Positions 1 to 10,172 of a stretch of 64,000 bases of DNA are shown here, one piece after another. The translations under genes were made by a program, and so were the position numbers. Positions within the stretch are counted from its first letter, which is position 1; each line of letters begins with the position of its first letter. Below the pieces are notes generated by a model. That model searched no databases, was not told the origin of the DNA, and saw nothing but the letters and a program-made list of their open reading frames with translations. This DNA comes from Meandrina meandrites. Lineage: Eukaryota > Cnidaria > Anthozoa > Scleractinia > Meandrinidae. The stretch is from positions 3,708,501-3,772,500 of the forward strand of contig OY855912.1 of the NCBI GenBank assembly GCA_963693305.1. The letters run 5' to 3'.

Positions 1-65
1 CGAGCCGGTATTTTTAACGTTTTCAAAACCAGGTAATTGCGAAATAACATACATGTGCTTGTTTA

Positions 66-269
66 ATGAAAAATGTTAATAGTGATAATGAAAAATTATC
101 ATTTATGTTGCAGTTCTCGCTTAAGGATGAGAATGGAGGATCCTTAGAGTCCCTAGTAGTGATACAAGCCAGGACGAGAGGTAATCATGTTAACTATCTT
201 ACTTCACTCCTAAACACGAATGTCTCGCTATATGTTCGACCCGATAACCTGATCAATTTCAGCCAGTAA
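66..269 (+). CDS. Conserved leader ORF upstream of GPCR copy 1 (67 aa, unknown)
   Basis: Short open frame whose main part is kept, with the same stop, in all three units (66-269, about 7337-7501, 11216-11419). Between units it differs only by substitutions, with no frame break. A splice donor, CCA|GTAAGT, lies at 265/266 over the stop codon, and the next acceptor (TTTCAG at 2195) is just before the receptor ATG. Joining these sites does not put the two frames together: it recreates a stop. The block could therefore be a 5' UTR exon with an upstream ORF, or the relic of a lost protein exon. I do not recognise the peptide; it is polar, with no signal or membrane segment. Coding status is doubtful. 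Confidence 0.25.
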   Translation: MKNVNSDNEKLSFMLQFSLKDENGGSLESLVVIQARTRGNHVNYLTSLLNTNVSLYVRPDNLINFSQ

Positions 270-333
270 GTATTCCTTCCTAACACAGATACAACCATCC
301 AAACTGAGCCACACAAAATACCAGTTTTCGTTA

Positions 334-1030
334 AAGGGGCTTTGTCACGGATTTTGACAGATTTTTGAACAGCCAAAATTTATATTTGTGTCGAAGGAAA
401 CCAAAAAATAATAGTCCATTTTTATTAAGAATTGCTATATTAGAGCACTGAAACTGTGCACAAGCATCTTAAGCTGCAGATGGCTACGATGAAAATGGAT
501 TACAACTTGAAAAATTTAACTTAACTTTTCAAGTTGCTTCCGCACGTCTACAAAAAATCGATATTTGTAGCCGTGGTTAGATTTCTATCGACATATTAAG
601 GCCATATCTTCCTTTAGATGTTAAAAGGTAATGATTTTCATGGTTTAAGTTGCCTACCACTAATTTCAGAACAGCTTAGACCAAAAATCTGCAAAATCCC
701 CATGACTGAGCTCCTTCAAAAAAAATCAAACATTAACATCATTTCACATTCTATATTTTTTAAGGGGCTTTGTCACGGATTTTAACAGATTTTTGAACAG
801 CCAAAACATATATTTGTGTCAAAGGAAACCTAAAAACAATGGTCCATTTTTATGACAAATTGCAATATTTGAGCACTGAAACTGCTAACATCTTAAAAAA
901 AATCAATATTTATAGCCGTGGTTTGATTTCTCTCTGCAAATTATATTAAAGTTATATTTCTCTTTAGAGGATCAAAGATAATGTTTTCCATGGGTTTAGC
1001 TGCCTTATGCTAATTTCAGAATAGTTAAGA
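334..1030 (+). repeat. Internal direct repeat of a GGGGCTTTGTCACGG block
   Basis: The block beginning GGGGCTTTGTCACGGATTT occurs at about 336 and again at about 763, each time followed by roughly 250-350 bases of similar sequence (a GAGCACTGAAACTG stretch, then an ATCGATATTT/ATCAATATTT stretch). A single shortened copy is in unit 3 at about 11550. Unit 2 has none. No ORF or terminal structure is evident. Confidence 0.6.
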
Positions 1031-1060
1031 CCAAATTCGACGACGTAGCTCCATTAAGAC

Positions 1061-1625
1061 CAGGCCCGTAGGGTGGGGGGGTTCGAGGGGTTCGAACGAA
1101 CCCCCTAAAAGTTTTTAAGTCGGCATTTTTGGGGGGTTGAAAAGATAAAAAAAGTTTACACAAAACAATCAAAAGACTGTGATCGGTCGATTACAAGGAC
1201 GACTACCTTCCTTGCCAGGGATATCGGAGGAAGCCGCAACATTTTGGCACTACAATGAGAAGTTCTAATCTTTTGGATTGGTTAATTGATGTCCGATAAT
1301 TCATCATAATCCATCATTCTTTCAACATCTTGTCTACTCATCCACCCTGCATGTAATTTTAATATTTTTAATTTGAAAACTGTCTAAATGCGCACACTCA
1401 TTTCTGAACATTTCAGAATTTTCAGAGTTAATATTTATGGAAAATGCATCCCACCTCAGAAATGATGTCAAGATGCAGGTAATCGCACTTGAGAGAACCT
1501 AAATTTGCAAAATTTCCTGGGAAGGTGCCCCCAGACCCCCCTAGAGGCTCGCGCCTCCGGCGCTGAAAAATACTTGCCAAAAAAATAAAAGAACCCCCTT
1601 CAACAGAATCCACCCTACGAGCCTG
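1061..1625 (+). mobile_element. 565-bp TIR transposon (MITE) in unit 1
   Basis: The ends are 16-bp terminal inverted repeats with one mismatch: CAGGCCCGTAGGGTGG on the left and CCACCCTACGAGCCTG on the right. AAGAC is directly repeated on both sides (1056-1060, 1626-1630). The paralogous site in unit 3 (near 11807-11815) reads straight through as an empty site with one AAGAC, which fixes the boundaries. There is no transposase ORF. The CAGGCCCGTA ends resemble hAT-type non-autonomous elements, but the 5-bp duplication is shorter than the usual 8 bp, so the family is not settled. Confidence 0.75.
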
Positions 1626-2198
1626 AAGACAATCCTAATCTTTTTCGAAAAAAGAATATATTGCAAATAAGAAGGCAAGAAGTAATTCAGTGTTCAAAGA
1701 AAAATCTGAAACTACACAATCAAGCAGTAGTAACTCAGTCAGCTTAATAATTAAAACTGTTATAAATAGAGGTCGTCATAAAAAAGTAAAATTTAAAATA
1801 GTCATTTAAACCATAACGTTACCTAAAAGTTAAAAAGATTGAACTGTCAAAAAAATCAAAGGTTAAAATATAAAAATCATGCATAAGGGACATGATTTTA
1901 TGGCCTATCATCTTCGGTTTTCTTGTTATCCCGGTTGTCCTACCGGCCGCTATGAGTATGCGGCTTTGTTTTTCGTCTTCCTGTAGTAGAGCAGACATTC
2001 TTAGCAACCACGTGGCTAGCTGTCATCTCATACATAATAATTAATTGAAGACATTCACTAAAAACATTCGAACCATTCATTTCGTTTATTACGATTTATG
2101 TTATAGAGTCAAAATGATACGATAGTTTATCAGTATCTGAAATTTTCTGTATTGGAGATGACGCTTTGACTAACCTATACCATGTTTCATTTCAGGTA

Positions 2199-3203
2199 AT
2201 GATGTCCTCATTGAATCTGACTGTATCTTCAGGAAGTCTTCCTTATCAAAGATGCCTCATCTCTAATATTCCTGAGAATGTGCAGCACACAGTGCGTGAC
2301 GTCACCAACTTCTTTGTCGTTCCTCTTGACATTCTGGTGGCCTTCCTGTCGCTCATGAGTAATTCTCTCGTTGTAACTGCTGTGATGCGCACACGATCCC
2401 TTCAGCATCCTTCATTGCTACTGCTGTGCAGTCTTTCATTAACTGACGTGTTGTGGGCCTTGTTTTCGATTGTCAGAGACACGGTAAGGTTTTCAAGAGA
2501 AGATCTTTGTCTTGAAGAAAGCAAGGAAGAGCCTTCATTTTCCACTTTCTCTATAATGGCAACCCTTGGTAACCTGGCCATAATAAGTTTAGACCGGCGT
2601 CTAGCGGTGAGCAAGCCCTGGTGGTATCGTAACAATATGAAACGATCACGGGTTGTAAAACAAGCATCTGCCGTTTGGCTTTACAGTTTGGCGACATCAG
2701 GATTGGTTTACGCAAATGAACATTCCCTTATTTCTCTCCAAGTATCAGTGGTTGTTGCTATTTTATTTTACTTTTTTTGCGTCATTGTCATAATTTCTTC
2801 TCATATTGGCATATTTATAGCAAATAGGCGCCACAAACGCACCATGAATCAGCATAGTGGTCAAGTGCTCGCCGCGTTAAAGCGAGAAAAGAAATTATCA
2901 AACACAGTCGGTTTGATTCTGATAGTGCTTCTTTTCACTTTCTTACCAGCCCTCATTTTTCCGATGGTTCTTGTAGGTTTGGGGTACAAAAGTTCTTTGC
3001 CCTCCTGGCGGCCAATCTATTCTTTCTTTATCACCTTAAATGGGTTATTAAATCCACTGTTGAACTATGGACGGAATGCAGACGTTCGTAGAGCAGTGCG
3101 TGGTCTAATTAAGTGTCCCAAGTGTACTACAAGAGTGCTTCCCCACCCTACTGAAAGAAATGAAACCGGCCGGAGAAATCCTCCCGCTGAAACGGTTAAC
3201 TAA
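2199..3203 (+). CDS. Rhodopsin-like GPCR, copy 1 (334 aa)
   Basis: Class A seven-helix receptor in the plasma membrane; ligand unknown. I start at ATG 2199 because a good acceptor (TTTCATTTCAG, ending 2195) lies just upstream and the longer frame begins with a non-ATG codon inside that intron. Visible marks: an N-glycosylation site near Asn6, TM1 with a SNSL motif, TM2 with LxxTD (Asp83), the TM3 end as DRR (132-134) instead of DRY, TM4 Trp160, and TM7 NPLLNY (about 285-290). TM6 has FTFLPA instead of the usual CWxP. The second extracellular loop is short and has no cysteine, a trait of MECA-type receptors (melanocortin, lipid, cannabinoid, adenosine). TM5 (VSVVVAILFYFF) lacks the usual proline and differs from copies 2 and 3. 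Tandem paralogs lie at 7920 and 12379. Family call good; subfamily uncertain. Confidence 0.88.
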   Translation: MMSSLNLTVSSGSLPYQRCLISNIPENVQHTVRDVTNFFVVPLDILVAFLSLMSNSLVVTAVMRTRSLQHPSLLLLCSLSLTDVLWALFSIVRDTVRFSREDLCLEESKEEPSFSTFSIMATLGNLAIISLDRRLAVSKPWWYRNNMKRSRVVKQASAVWLYSLATSGLVYANEHSLISLQVSVVVAILFYFFCVIVIISSHIGIFIANRRHKRTMNQHSGQVLAALKREKKLSNTVGLILIVLLFTFLPALIFPMVLVGLGYKSSLPSWRPIYSFFITLNGLLNPLLNYGRNADVRRAVRGLIKCPKCTTRVLPHPTERNETGRRNPPAETVN

Positions 3204-3356
3204 CAAGAAAATAAGGTCTTTTTTTCATAATGCGATCATTTAAATGTGACGCTGGAGTCTAACTGTATTTGTTAGCAATAATTGTTTCTCGTGAACATGC
3301 AAATCTCCGGGATAACTTTGTTGGTCGTACTATTGTATTACTTAAAAGTTGTAATG

Positions 3357-3362
3357 AATAAA
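3357..3362 (+). other. Polyadenylation signal AATAAA for GPCR copy 1
   Basis: Canonical AATAAA 154 bases after the stop of GPCR copy 1, followed by T- and GT-containing sequence. Its position suits the 3' end of that transcript. Confidence 0.5.
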
Positions 3363-3889
3363 GCTGAATAACTTTAAGTTGAATCTGTCAGTTGTCAAGG
3401 CAAAATAGGGACAAATTTTGTTCCATTCCGAAGAAGCCATCGTAGTCTCAGTCAGGATATTAAAAACCGCCTTTAATAGCTTCAGTTACAGTAAGAGTGC
3501 AGAGTACTTCTAACCCCAGCGTTTTGTTGTCTGGTTTCCGAAATCCTTCGCCGGTACTCATTTATACTCACCGAAGGGTACTGTGAGCTAATATTTTGTC
3601 CAGTAGCACAAGACAGCGCGGAGCCACCCAGAGGACCTCTTGATTTTGGATGCGACACAGAAACCTTTAAGCCATTCCATTCCTGTTATCCTCTTCCTAT
3701 AAAGCCCGACTGCCATATTGTTTTACGATTAGCCTAGCAATTATTTAAAAGCAGATGTCACATGAGAATAAGGATCCATATATAAGGAATTCCTGGCTCT
3801 TCTATACACTCCTTATACAGAAAGAGCATGATGCCTCTCAACGTTCTAAATGGTTTAAATAGTTTTGTTATAACCCTACTAGTGTTGCG

Positions 3890-4084
3890 ATGGATACACG
3901 AATGCCTTTTACGAATATATTTCGAGTTGCTGCTGCTGCTGTTATTGTTTTCCTTTTTGTCTTACTTACGTCGATTATAAATCCAAATCCATTCAAAGAA
4001 CAAGAGTTTACTTTATCAGTTTCCTCCACATTGTTTCAGCTTGCCCTAATGATTACCCATGATGCATTCAAAAGCGTTAATTAA
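3890..4084 (+). repeat. Shared 3' flank of units 1, 2 and 3
   Basis: This stretch matches about 13850-14055 in unit 3 and about 9411-9565 in unit 2. It contains a small ORF of 64 codons with a hydrophobic run, but indels between the units break the frame, so I treat it as non-coding duplicated flank. In unit 2 the match stops abruptly at about 9565, where foldback sequence begins. Confidence 0.5.
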
Positions 4085-4420
4085 TACAAGAATCACAATG
4101 TAAACTACTGGAACACCAGTAACTGTGCAAACAAACTTTACCTAGCAAGCCTTCCAAAAACTTTGCAGTATTTCGTTGTGAATAATAACTTATTTATACT
4201 TACTTTCTCAATCAAACTGATGTCCATTCAGAAAAATAAACGATCATAAAAGACAGCGTACGTATTAGCGACTTTTAGTACCTCTCAGTAGATATTGGTT
4301 TTTATCTACTAAAATATTTCAATCGGGTGTGACTACGAATGGGGAAAGGGGAAAAGGAACTACGCTAGTTATGAAAAATGTTGATCAAATAAAAGCTAAA
4401 GGACAAAATAAAGTGATTCG

Positions 4421-4493
4421 TATTTCCGGCCGGACTTGAACCGGCGACCTTCCGCGTGTGAGGCGGACGTGATAACCACTACACTACGGAAAC
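4421..4493 (-). tRNA. tRNA-Val (anticodon CAC)
   Basis: A full cloverleaf on the minus strand. The acceptor GTTTCCG pairs with CGGAAAT (one G-U at the first pair), followed by discriminator A. The D arm holds the A box TAGTGTAGTGGTTATC, the anticodon loop CCTCACA gives CAC, and the T arm is GCCGG-TTCAAGT-CCGGC. It reads valine GTG codons. The internal A and B boxes are intact, so Pol III transcription is plausible. It sits about 1.2 kb downstream of GPCR copy 1, in flank shared with the 14383 gene. Confidence 0.93.
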
Positions 4494-6350
4494 GACGGTG
4501 AACGAAAAGGTTTCATATTAGGAGGTCTTCTTGCAAGTCTAGTTTTTCCCATTTTGGCAAAAACTTCTTTCTTTCATTCTTATTCGCATATTTTTGTCAG
4601 TTTTCGAGAAATTTAAGACGCGAGTCTCAAGCGGAAGAACATCGTGCGAAATTTGAAGATAAGATAAAAACTTTATTACCGTGTCTGTGTGTTTAGCCCT
4701 TATGGACTAATTGGGGACATTAACAACGCTCATCCAACAATATTACAGAATAGTTAAATACGCCATGCAGGTTAGCAAAGCGACGAGCAAATTAAAAATC
4801 AAAAGTACCTGACTTCGGTCCAAAATTCTTCAAACCGTACAAACGAAATACGCTGAAACTTGGCATTAACCTTTGAAATATCGTGTTTTTGTCGCGAGCT
4901 TGAAAATAATGCAAAACAAATCGATAATTTTTTTGTAAGTTGCAATAATCTTATCTTCAACCAACTTTATTGATTGCTAACATCTGATGTAAATCTCCAA
5001 TCTTTGAAACTTTTACACAAGTTTTAAGTAATGTCAGCCTTAAAAGGGGTGGGTATTTGGTCAAGATAGCTATCACATTTATACGGCAGTTGAGGCGGAC
5101 AGAACAATAGAGTAGTTTAAGAGCAAATTAAAAAGTCACTATTTTGTAAAATCTACGGTTAGAATTATCACGTAACTTAACAGCTTACCAGCTTGTTTGA
5201 GGTTATTCCAAATATTTGCACCTTGGCATATTAAAAATAATCGCGTTAAATTAAAAAAGAAAGCTTCAGAAAGCCGGTTATAACTTAGACAAATCTTGCT
5301 TAATCGCCACAATTTTTATGATTTTACATTATTTCAGGACTCTTTTGCCAGGCTTTGAAAATTCTAAGAAATCGCATTATGTTGTCCTTTCCCAAAATCC
5401 GTTTTAAAAATGGACCTGTCAGACCAATATATACCCGCGGCTTATGTTAGAGAGAGCAAGAGAATTAAAGGATTTTCCTTTTCTTCAGCCGGAGAAAGTT
5501 AGCAGAGACCATCGTTGCATGACACCATCTAGTTCACTGTACTTATTGATGTTTTTCGCAGAAAAGTCAATATAATGGGATTGGGCTAAATTACATGAAA
5601 TGCTTTCTAAAAATGTAACCATCCGACTTGGTAATATTCATCGACTGTCTAGCCGATCTAAATGAAATAAAGGAAATTTTCTTTTTTTAAGTACTGCTTT
5701 TTGCGACTGTCAGGCCGTTATGTTCAGTTGCTAAAGTCGGCTAATACGCAGAGATATTAGTTCATTTAAGGCTTGGTATCTCTTGAAAAAAAGCGTTCAC
5801 CTAAAGCCGTATTTCGTTGATTCTGAAGAATCACAAACCCAGCGCAAATCAATTGTTTTAACAACTCGCGCTGGCTTTGTGACTCTTGAAAATCAAAAAG
5901 GTGAGCTGCCTATACTTTCTAAATGATGATACGTAAAAAAAATTCTTTTTAGCAATGTTTTTATACAATTTTTCATGTTATTTTCTGTTTTTGCACTAAC
6001 ATCATTTCTTTGCTATGTTGTCCTCTGTTCAGTAAACACTAATACTTGGTAGTTCAATTAAAATCTCCCGTAAACACCATGACATATCATTTCGTACATT
6101 AAATTTAAGTAAGCAACGAGGCTGGTATCCATAGGGGCGCTGGAGCAATAAAATTATGTACAATATAAAAATGGTAAAAATATAAAAATTTGAACAAATA
6201 TTTATAAAAAATTTAAAAGCATTAAAACTAAAGCAAGCATTAATTGAAACTCCAAATAAAATTAAATTTACAAATAAAAATGCCTAATTAGCATACTTTT
6301 TCGCTTGACAGTATATAACAACATCGGGAACTTAAATTTTTAGAAAAAAA
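4494..6350. other. Intergenic, AT-rich, no gene seen
   Basis: No convincing coding frame. The only structured part is the hairpin at 5819-5894. The part from about 6100 to 6340 is very AT-rich. Confidence 0.5.
5819..5894. repeat. Imperfect hairpin
   Basis: Inverted arms of about 27 bases, GATTCTGAAGAATCACAAAC with AGCGC on the left and GCGCTGGCTTTGTGAC on the right, around a short AT-rich loop. Probably a small foldback repeat. No target duplication is clear. Confidence 0.5.
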
Positions 6351-7309
6351 AATTCCGTCATTCTCCCGATGCTTAATATAGAAGTTTTCCACAGCAAATA
6401 AATACGAACGAACTATTTTCTTGCGTTTACAAAGGTTGCCGTTTGGCGATGGTTGAATCAAAACTTTGATTTTATTCGCTTCGTCTTCTCCTTTATACAG
6501 GTGTTCTGGCGAATATCATTCTCAACGACCTGTTCGCATAAAATTAAGGACATGTAACGAAGAAAAAATAACATCATGTTTAAAAATTGGCGATGAAAAT
6601 TTTATAAGGAACAAACTTTTGAAACTAACGATTTTTAAACTCTTTTGCGATATTGGGTTTTAATGGTAAACGTGAACTTAGGCGGTGTTCTAGTGAAGCT
6701 CAAATTTTAATTTAATAGGTAACCATCAACTTTCAAACCATCAACTTTTACCGCTAACTAATTTTAACTATTACGTTAAGACAAATTGAACAAAGTAAAT
6801 CAGTCCAATTGCGAAATAAATCGCAACTACAAAGTTTTCGCGGAAGCGATTAAAGGTTCAGCCAATAATGGATCGGTAGCCAGAAAACAATGGCGATGTC
6901 GGAAAATTAACCTTCCGTCAGGAAAAAGAAACAAAAAGGTCGTGTGAAAAGAGCAGTTGCTGTTGAATTTAGAAGACTTAAATTCAGCTCATTTATCGTA
7001 GTCTGAATATAAATCACACCTTCGCTCTTCAGCTATCCTCCAGCGAGGTATTTAAAAATTGATCTCACTTCTGGACACGAAGTTAGTACGGTATTCAAGC
7101 TTTTACGCCTGTCTTTCGTAAAGACAGACTTTATCGACGATCGAGGCCACCGATTTCAGAAATCTGTCCTCAGATAGGAGGAAAGTACGGTAAGAGTTTT
7201 TTATAGGTTCCGTCCATAACCTTTAGGGATCCATCCGAGTTTTTTTAAAGTTTTCATGATCAAGTAAAGACGAAACATGTAATTATGTGTTAGTTTACTG
7301 AAACATTTT

Positions 7310-7501
7310 AGCAGTGACGATGGGAAATTATCATTTATGTCGCAGTTCTCGCTAAAGGATGAGGATGAAGGATCTTTAGCGTCCCTGTCAGTGATACAAG
7401 CAAGTATAAACGGTAACTATGGTAACTTTCTTACTTCCCTCCCAGACACGCGTACTTCGCTATATGTTCGACCCGATAACCTGATCGATTTTAGCCAGTA
7501 G
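7310..7501 (+). other. Leader block, unit 2 copy
   Basis: Third version of the leader found at 66-269 and 11216-11419. The frame from 7337 to the TAG at 7499-7501 is open and colinear with the other two without indels, even though the sequence has diverged. The upstream ATG used in the other copies is missing here and the splice donor over the stop is destroyed. Whether this is coding or a UTR exon is open. Confidence 0.4.
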
Positions 7502-7919
7502 ATTTTCCCTTCCCATGACAGATAAAACCATCTGAACTGAGCGAAACATAGCCAAGTTTTCGTTAAAATAATCAAACATCAACATGATTTCGCTAATTCT
7601 TTTAAAGGCAGTCCTAATGTTTTTCGAAAAGTTCAAAAATTACATACGCAAAAAAGGAGATGTTGAAAATAAGAAGACCAAGGAACGATAATTTTGTGGC
7701 CAATCACCTTCGGTTTTCTTGTTATCCCGGGTATTCTACCTCTATGCTTTGTTTTCACTATCGTCATCTTCCTTTTCTAGTAGGTGGTACAGACTCTCTT
7801 AGCAGCTCCGTTACTCGCCGTCATCGCGTATGTAATGTAAATTAACGAAAGCAAAATGATAGGAGACTTCATATGGAAATGATGCGCTGAATAACCTATA
7901 CCATGTGTCATTTTAGGCC

Positions 7920-8933
7920 ATGATGTCCTCAGTGAATCTGACTGTATCCTCAGGAAGTCTTCCTTATCAAAGATGCCTCATCTCTAATATTCCTGAGAAT
8001 GTGCAGCACACAGTGCGTGACGTCACCAACTTCATTGTCATTCCTCTCAACATGCTGGTGGCCTTCCTGTCACTCATGAGTAATTCCCTTGTTCTTACTG
8101 CTGTGATGCGCACACGATCCCTTCAGCATCCTTCATTGCTACTGCTGTGCAGTCTTTCATTAACTGACGTGTTGTGGGCCTTGTTTTCCATTGTCAGAGA
8201 CACCGTAAGATTTTCGCGCGATGATCTTTGCCTTGAAGAAAGCGAGGAAGAGCCTTGGTTTGCTTCTTTATGTTTTATGGCAACCATGGGTAATCTGGCC
8301 ATAATTAGTTTTGACCGGTGTCTAGCGGTGAGCAAGCCCTGGTGGTACCGTAACAATGTGAAACGATCACGGGTTGTAAAACAAGCATCTGCCGTTTGGC
8401 TTTACAGTTTGGCGGCATCGGGATTGGTTTACGCAAATGAGCATTCCCTTATTCCTGGTATAGCATCACTAGCTGTTGGAAGTTTATTGTATATTTTTTG
8501 TTTCCTTCTCATAATTTCTTCTTATATTGGCATATTTATAGCAAATAGGCGCCACAAACGCACCATGAATCAGCATAGTGGTCAAGTGCTCGCCGCGTTA
8601 AAGCGAGAAAAGAAATTATCAAACACAGTCGGTTTGATTCTGATAGTGCTTCTATTCACTTTCTTACCAGCCCTCATTTTTCCGTTGGCTCTGTTATTAT
8701 TGGGGTACACAAATTCAGAATTCCCTCCCTGGCGGCCAATCTATTCTTTCTTTATCACCTTAAATGGTTTACTAAATCCACTGCTGAACTATGGACGGAA
8801 TGCAGATGTCCGGAGAGCAGTGCGTGGTTTAATCCGGTGTCCCCAGTGTGCTGCAAGAGTACTGCCCCACCCTACTGAAGGAATTGAAACAGGCCTGAGT
8901 AATCCTTCCGCTGAAACAGTTGACTTACAATAA
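7920..8933 (+). CDS. Rhodopsin-like GPCR, copy 2 (337 aa)
   Basis: Class A receptor and close paralog of the genes at 2199 and 12379. It starts at ATG 7920, four bases after an acceptor (CATTTTAG ending 7916). Features by residue: N-glycosylation at Asn6, TM1 with SNSL near 54-57, TM2 Asp83, Cys104 before TM3, DRC (132-134) in place of DRY, Trp160 in TM4, TFLPA (247-251) in TM6 without CWxP, and NPLLNY (286-291). The second extracellular loop is short and cysteine-free, and TM5 lacks proline. The C-tail ends with a Cys-containing CPQC stretch and a polar tail. It is the most complete of the three at the C terminus. The ligand is not known and cannot be read from the sequence. Confidence 0.9.
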   Translation: MMSSVNLTVSSGSLPYQRCLISNIPENVQHTVRDVTNFIVIPLNMLVAFLSLMSNSLVLTAVMRTRSLQHPSLLLLCSLSLTDVLWALFSIVRDTVRFSRDDLCLEESEEEPWFASLCFMATMGNLAIISFDRCLAVSKPWWYRNNVKRSRVVKQASAVWLYSLAASGLVYANEHSLIPGIASLAVGSLLYIFCFLLIISSYIGIFIANRRHKRTMNQHSGQVLAALKREKKLSNTVGLILIVLLFTFLPALIFPLALLLLGYTNSEFPPWRPIYSFFITLNGLLNPLLNYGRNADVRRAVRGLIRCPQCAARVLPHPTEGIETGLSNPSAETVDLQ

Positions 8934-9142
8934 TGTCTTCGTCATTTATGATAGAGGGGGACATTAGGGTTTGCCGTATTGCGGTATTGGCCAATTTTTC
9001 ATTCGGTATTGCAGTAATTTTAATCTTGAATTGCGGTACTACGGTGTCCTCCATACCTACGAAATGCTTTGCGTTTTGGTCGACGATAGTCGGTATAAAA
9101 CCGTTTACTAAACTTTTTCCGACCATTTTTAGCCGCTTCTGA
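8934..9142 (+). repeat. 3' flank block shared only by GPCR copies 2 and 3
   Basis: A block rich in ATTGCGGTATT-like repeats follows the receptor stop and matches 13363-13572 almost base for base. A 69-codon frame is open in both copies (8933-9142, 13363-13572), but it overlaps the receptor stop and the sequence looks like repetitive 3' UTR, so I do not call it a gene. Unit 1 has unrelated sequence here. Confidence 0.5.
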
Positions 9143-9572
9143 TCGTTTCAGAAGCAACTCGAGACAGCCTTATTTTATGATACATGCATTTTGATCTACA
9201 ATTCGACTGTTTTAACAATCAGTTTGAAGCCGTGTCCTAAGCCAGCCATCCCATTTGTTCTATTCTCGTCCTTTAAAAAGCCCAACTGCCACATTTACGA
9301 TAAGCCTAGCAAATAATTAAAACTAGAGATTTCACATGGGAATATTAGGGAATTCCAGGCTCTTCTTTACACTTCTTATAAAGAAAGAACATGATGCCAC
9401 TCTTAACAATTTATGAATATATTTCGAATTGTTGCTGTTGTTGTTTTTGTTTTGTTTTCTTTTCTTTTTTTTCGTATCTGAGTCGATTACAAATTAAAAT
9501 CCTGCCAAAGAACAAGATTTTTCCTTGTCAATGTCCTCCACATTGTTTCAGCTTGCCCTGATACTCACTATT

Positions 9573-9669
9573 TCCATTCGCCCTTGTTGGATACGAGTGG
9601 TTATAGCCAACTCGGCGCTTCGCGCCTCGTTGGCTTTTTACCACCTCGTATCCAACGCGGGCTCATGGA
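9573..9669. repeat. Foldback hairpin ending unit 2
   Basis: Inverted arms GTTGGATACGAGTGG and CCACCTCGTATCCAAC, with inner arms GCCAAC and GTTGGC, around a GGCGCTTCGCGCC tip. This is the same type of hairpin as at 38859-38972, which also carries GTTGGATATGAG arms and a GGCGCGTAGCGCC tip. It lies exactly where the homology of unit 2 to the other units ends. Confidence 0.7.
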
Positions 9670-9801
9670 ATAATTGTTAATTATTATACATTGTAGTCGC
9701 TCTCTGTCTTCTCATTGGCTATGAGCCTACGGTTTAATCAGTAGGTTGCGCGCGCAATGCATGATTTCCAAGAGCAAAGTCAAGTTCAGTGAAGTAAAAA
9801 C

Positions 9802-10040
9802 ATGGCGAGCGGTCGTCGATTTGCTTCTTCGACCAAGCAAGAAATATTGGAAAATTGCTGGAAGATAAAGACTCGGAAAGCACAAAAAGATCGACTAAAG
9901 TCGCGAAGGAACTGTTCCACAAATACCTTAAAGCGAAAAACATTCAGGAACCGGACAACAAATTACGAATTAGCACAAGTAATGAAATCTTTTTTATGTG
10001 GAAGCGCAAAAAAGATGGAATTAAAAAAATGTATAATAAA
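9802..10040 (+). pseudogene. Crypton-like (tyrosine recombinase) gene start, frameshifted remnant
   Basis: The ATG at 9802 opens a peptide beginning MASGRRFASSTKQE. The coding trace then moves to another frame (MLEDKDSESTK..., from 9855), back to the first (NYELAQVMKSF, near 9960), and again to the second (a KRKKDG stretch). The order of these short pieces resembles the N-terminal part of Crypton-derived proteins found in many cnidarian genomes. That match is from memory of the family, not a search. At least two or three frameshifts break it, and an inverted repeat from 10041 cuts off the rest. No recombinase catalytic region is present. Confidence 0.5.
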
Positions 10041-10172
10041 ACAATTATTAGACTCGGTTTTTGTGATATCCGCAATAATCAAGGTCGAGGTAAGTGTTAT
10101 CAGCCGAAGCTGAACACGTACCTCGACCTTGATTATTCCAGATATCACAAAAACGTCATCTAATAACTGTTT
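10041..10172. repeat. Inverted repeat with AATAATCAAGGTCGAGGT arms
   Basis: Long imperfect hairpin. The left arm runs about 10043-10100 and the right arm about 10110-10172, sharing GTTTTTGTGATATC and AATAATCAAGGTCGAGGTA with their complements. The tip is CAGCCGAAGCTG. It directly follows the Crypton-like remnant. Confidence 0.7.

Larger units (their letters stand above)
1..4493 (+). repeat. Segmental duplication unit 1
   Basis: First of three related units, each made of a leader block, an intron, a GPCR coding exon and a shared 3' flank. Bases 1-330 match 11153-11480 with few changes. The region around 1620-2200 matches 11810-12380, and the 3' flank with its tRNA (about 3890-4493) matches about 13860-14456. 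The window opens inside the unit, so its promoter is not seen. Unit 1 alone carries the 1061-1625 transposon. A simple explanation is tandem duplication of one receptor-plus-tRNA locus followed by local conversion. Confidence 0.8.
6360..9565 (+). repeat. Segmental duplication unit 2
   Basis: Second receptor unit. Its 5' part (about 6360-7200) matches about 10370-11150 of unit 3 over blocks such as GGATCGGTAGCCAGAAAA and AGAGCAGTTGCTGTTGAAT. The leader block is at about 7310-7501, the receptor at 7920-8933, and the 3' flank runs to 9565, where foldback DNA interrupts it. No tRNA gene remains in this unit. The leader donor is lost (CCAGTAGATT instead of CCAGTAAGT). Confidence 0.75.

Noticed and set aside
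2402..2635. Antisense frame over GPCR copy 1 (and equivalents in copies 2 and 3)
   Set aside because: Shadow of the receptor codons, conserved only because the sense strand is.
8933..9142. 69-codon frame after GPCR copy 2, also at 13363-13572
   Set aside because: Conserved because the whole flank is duplicated; overlaps the receptor stop and consists of GCGGTATT-like repeats.
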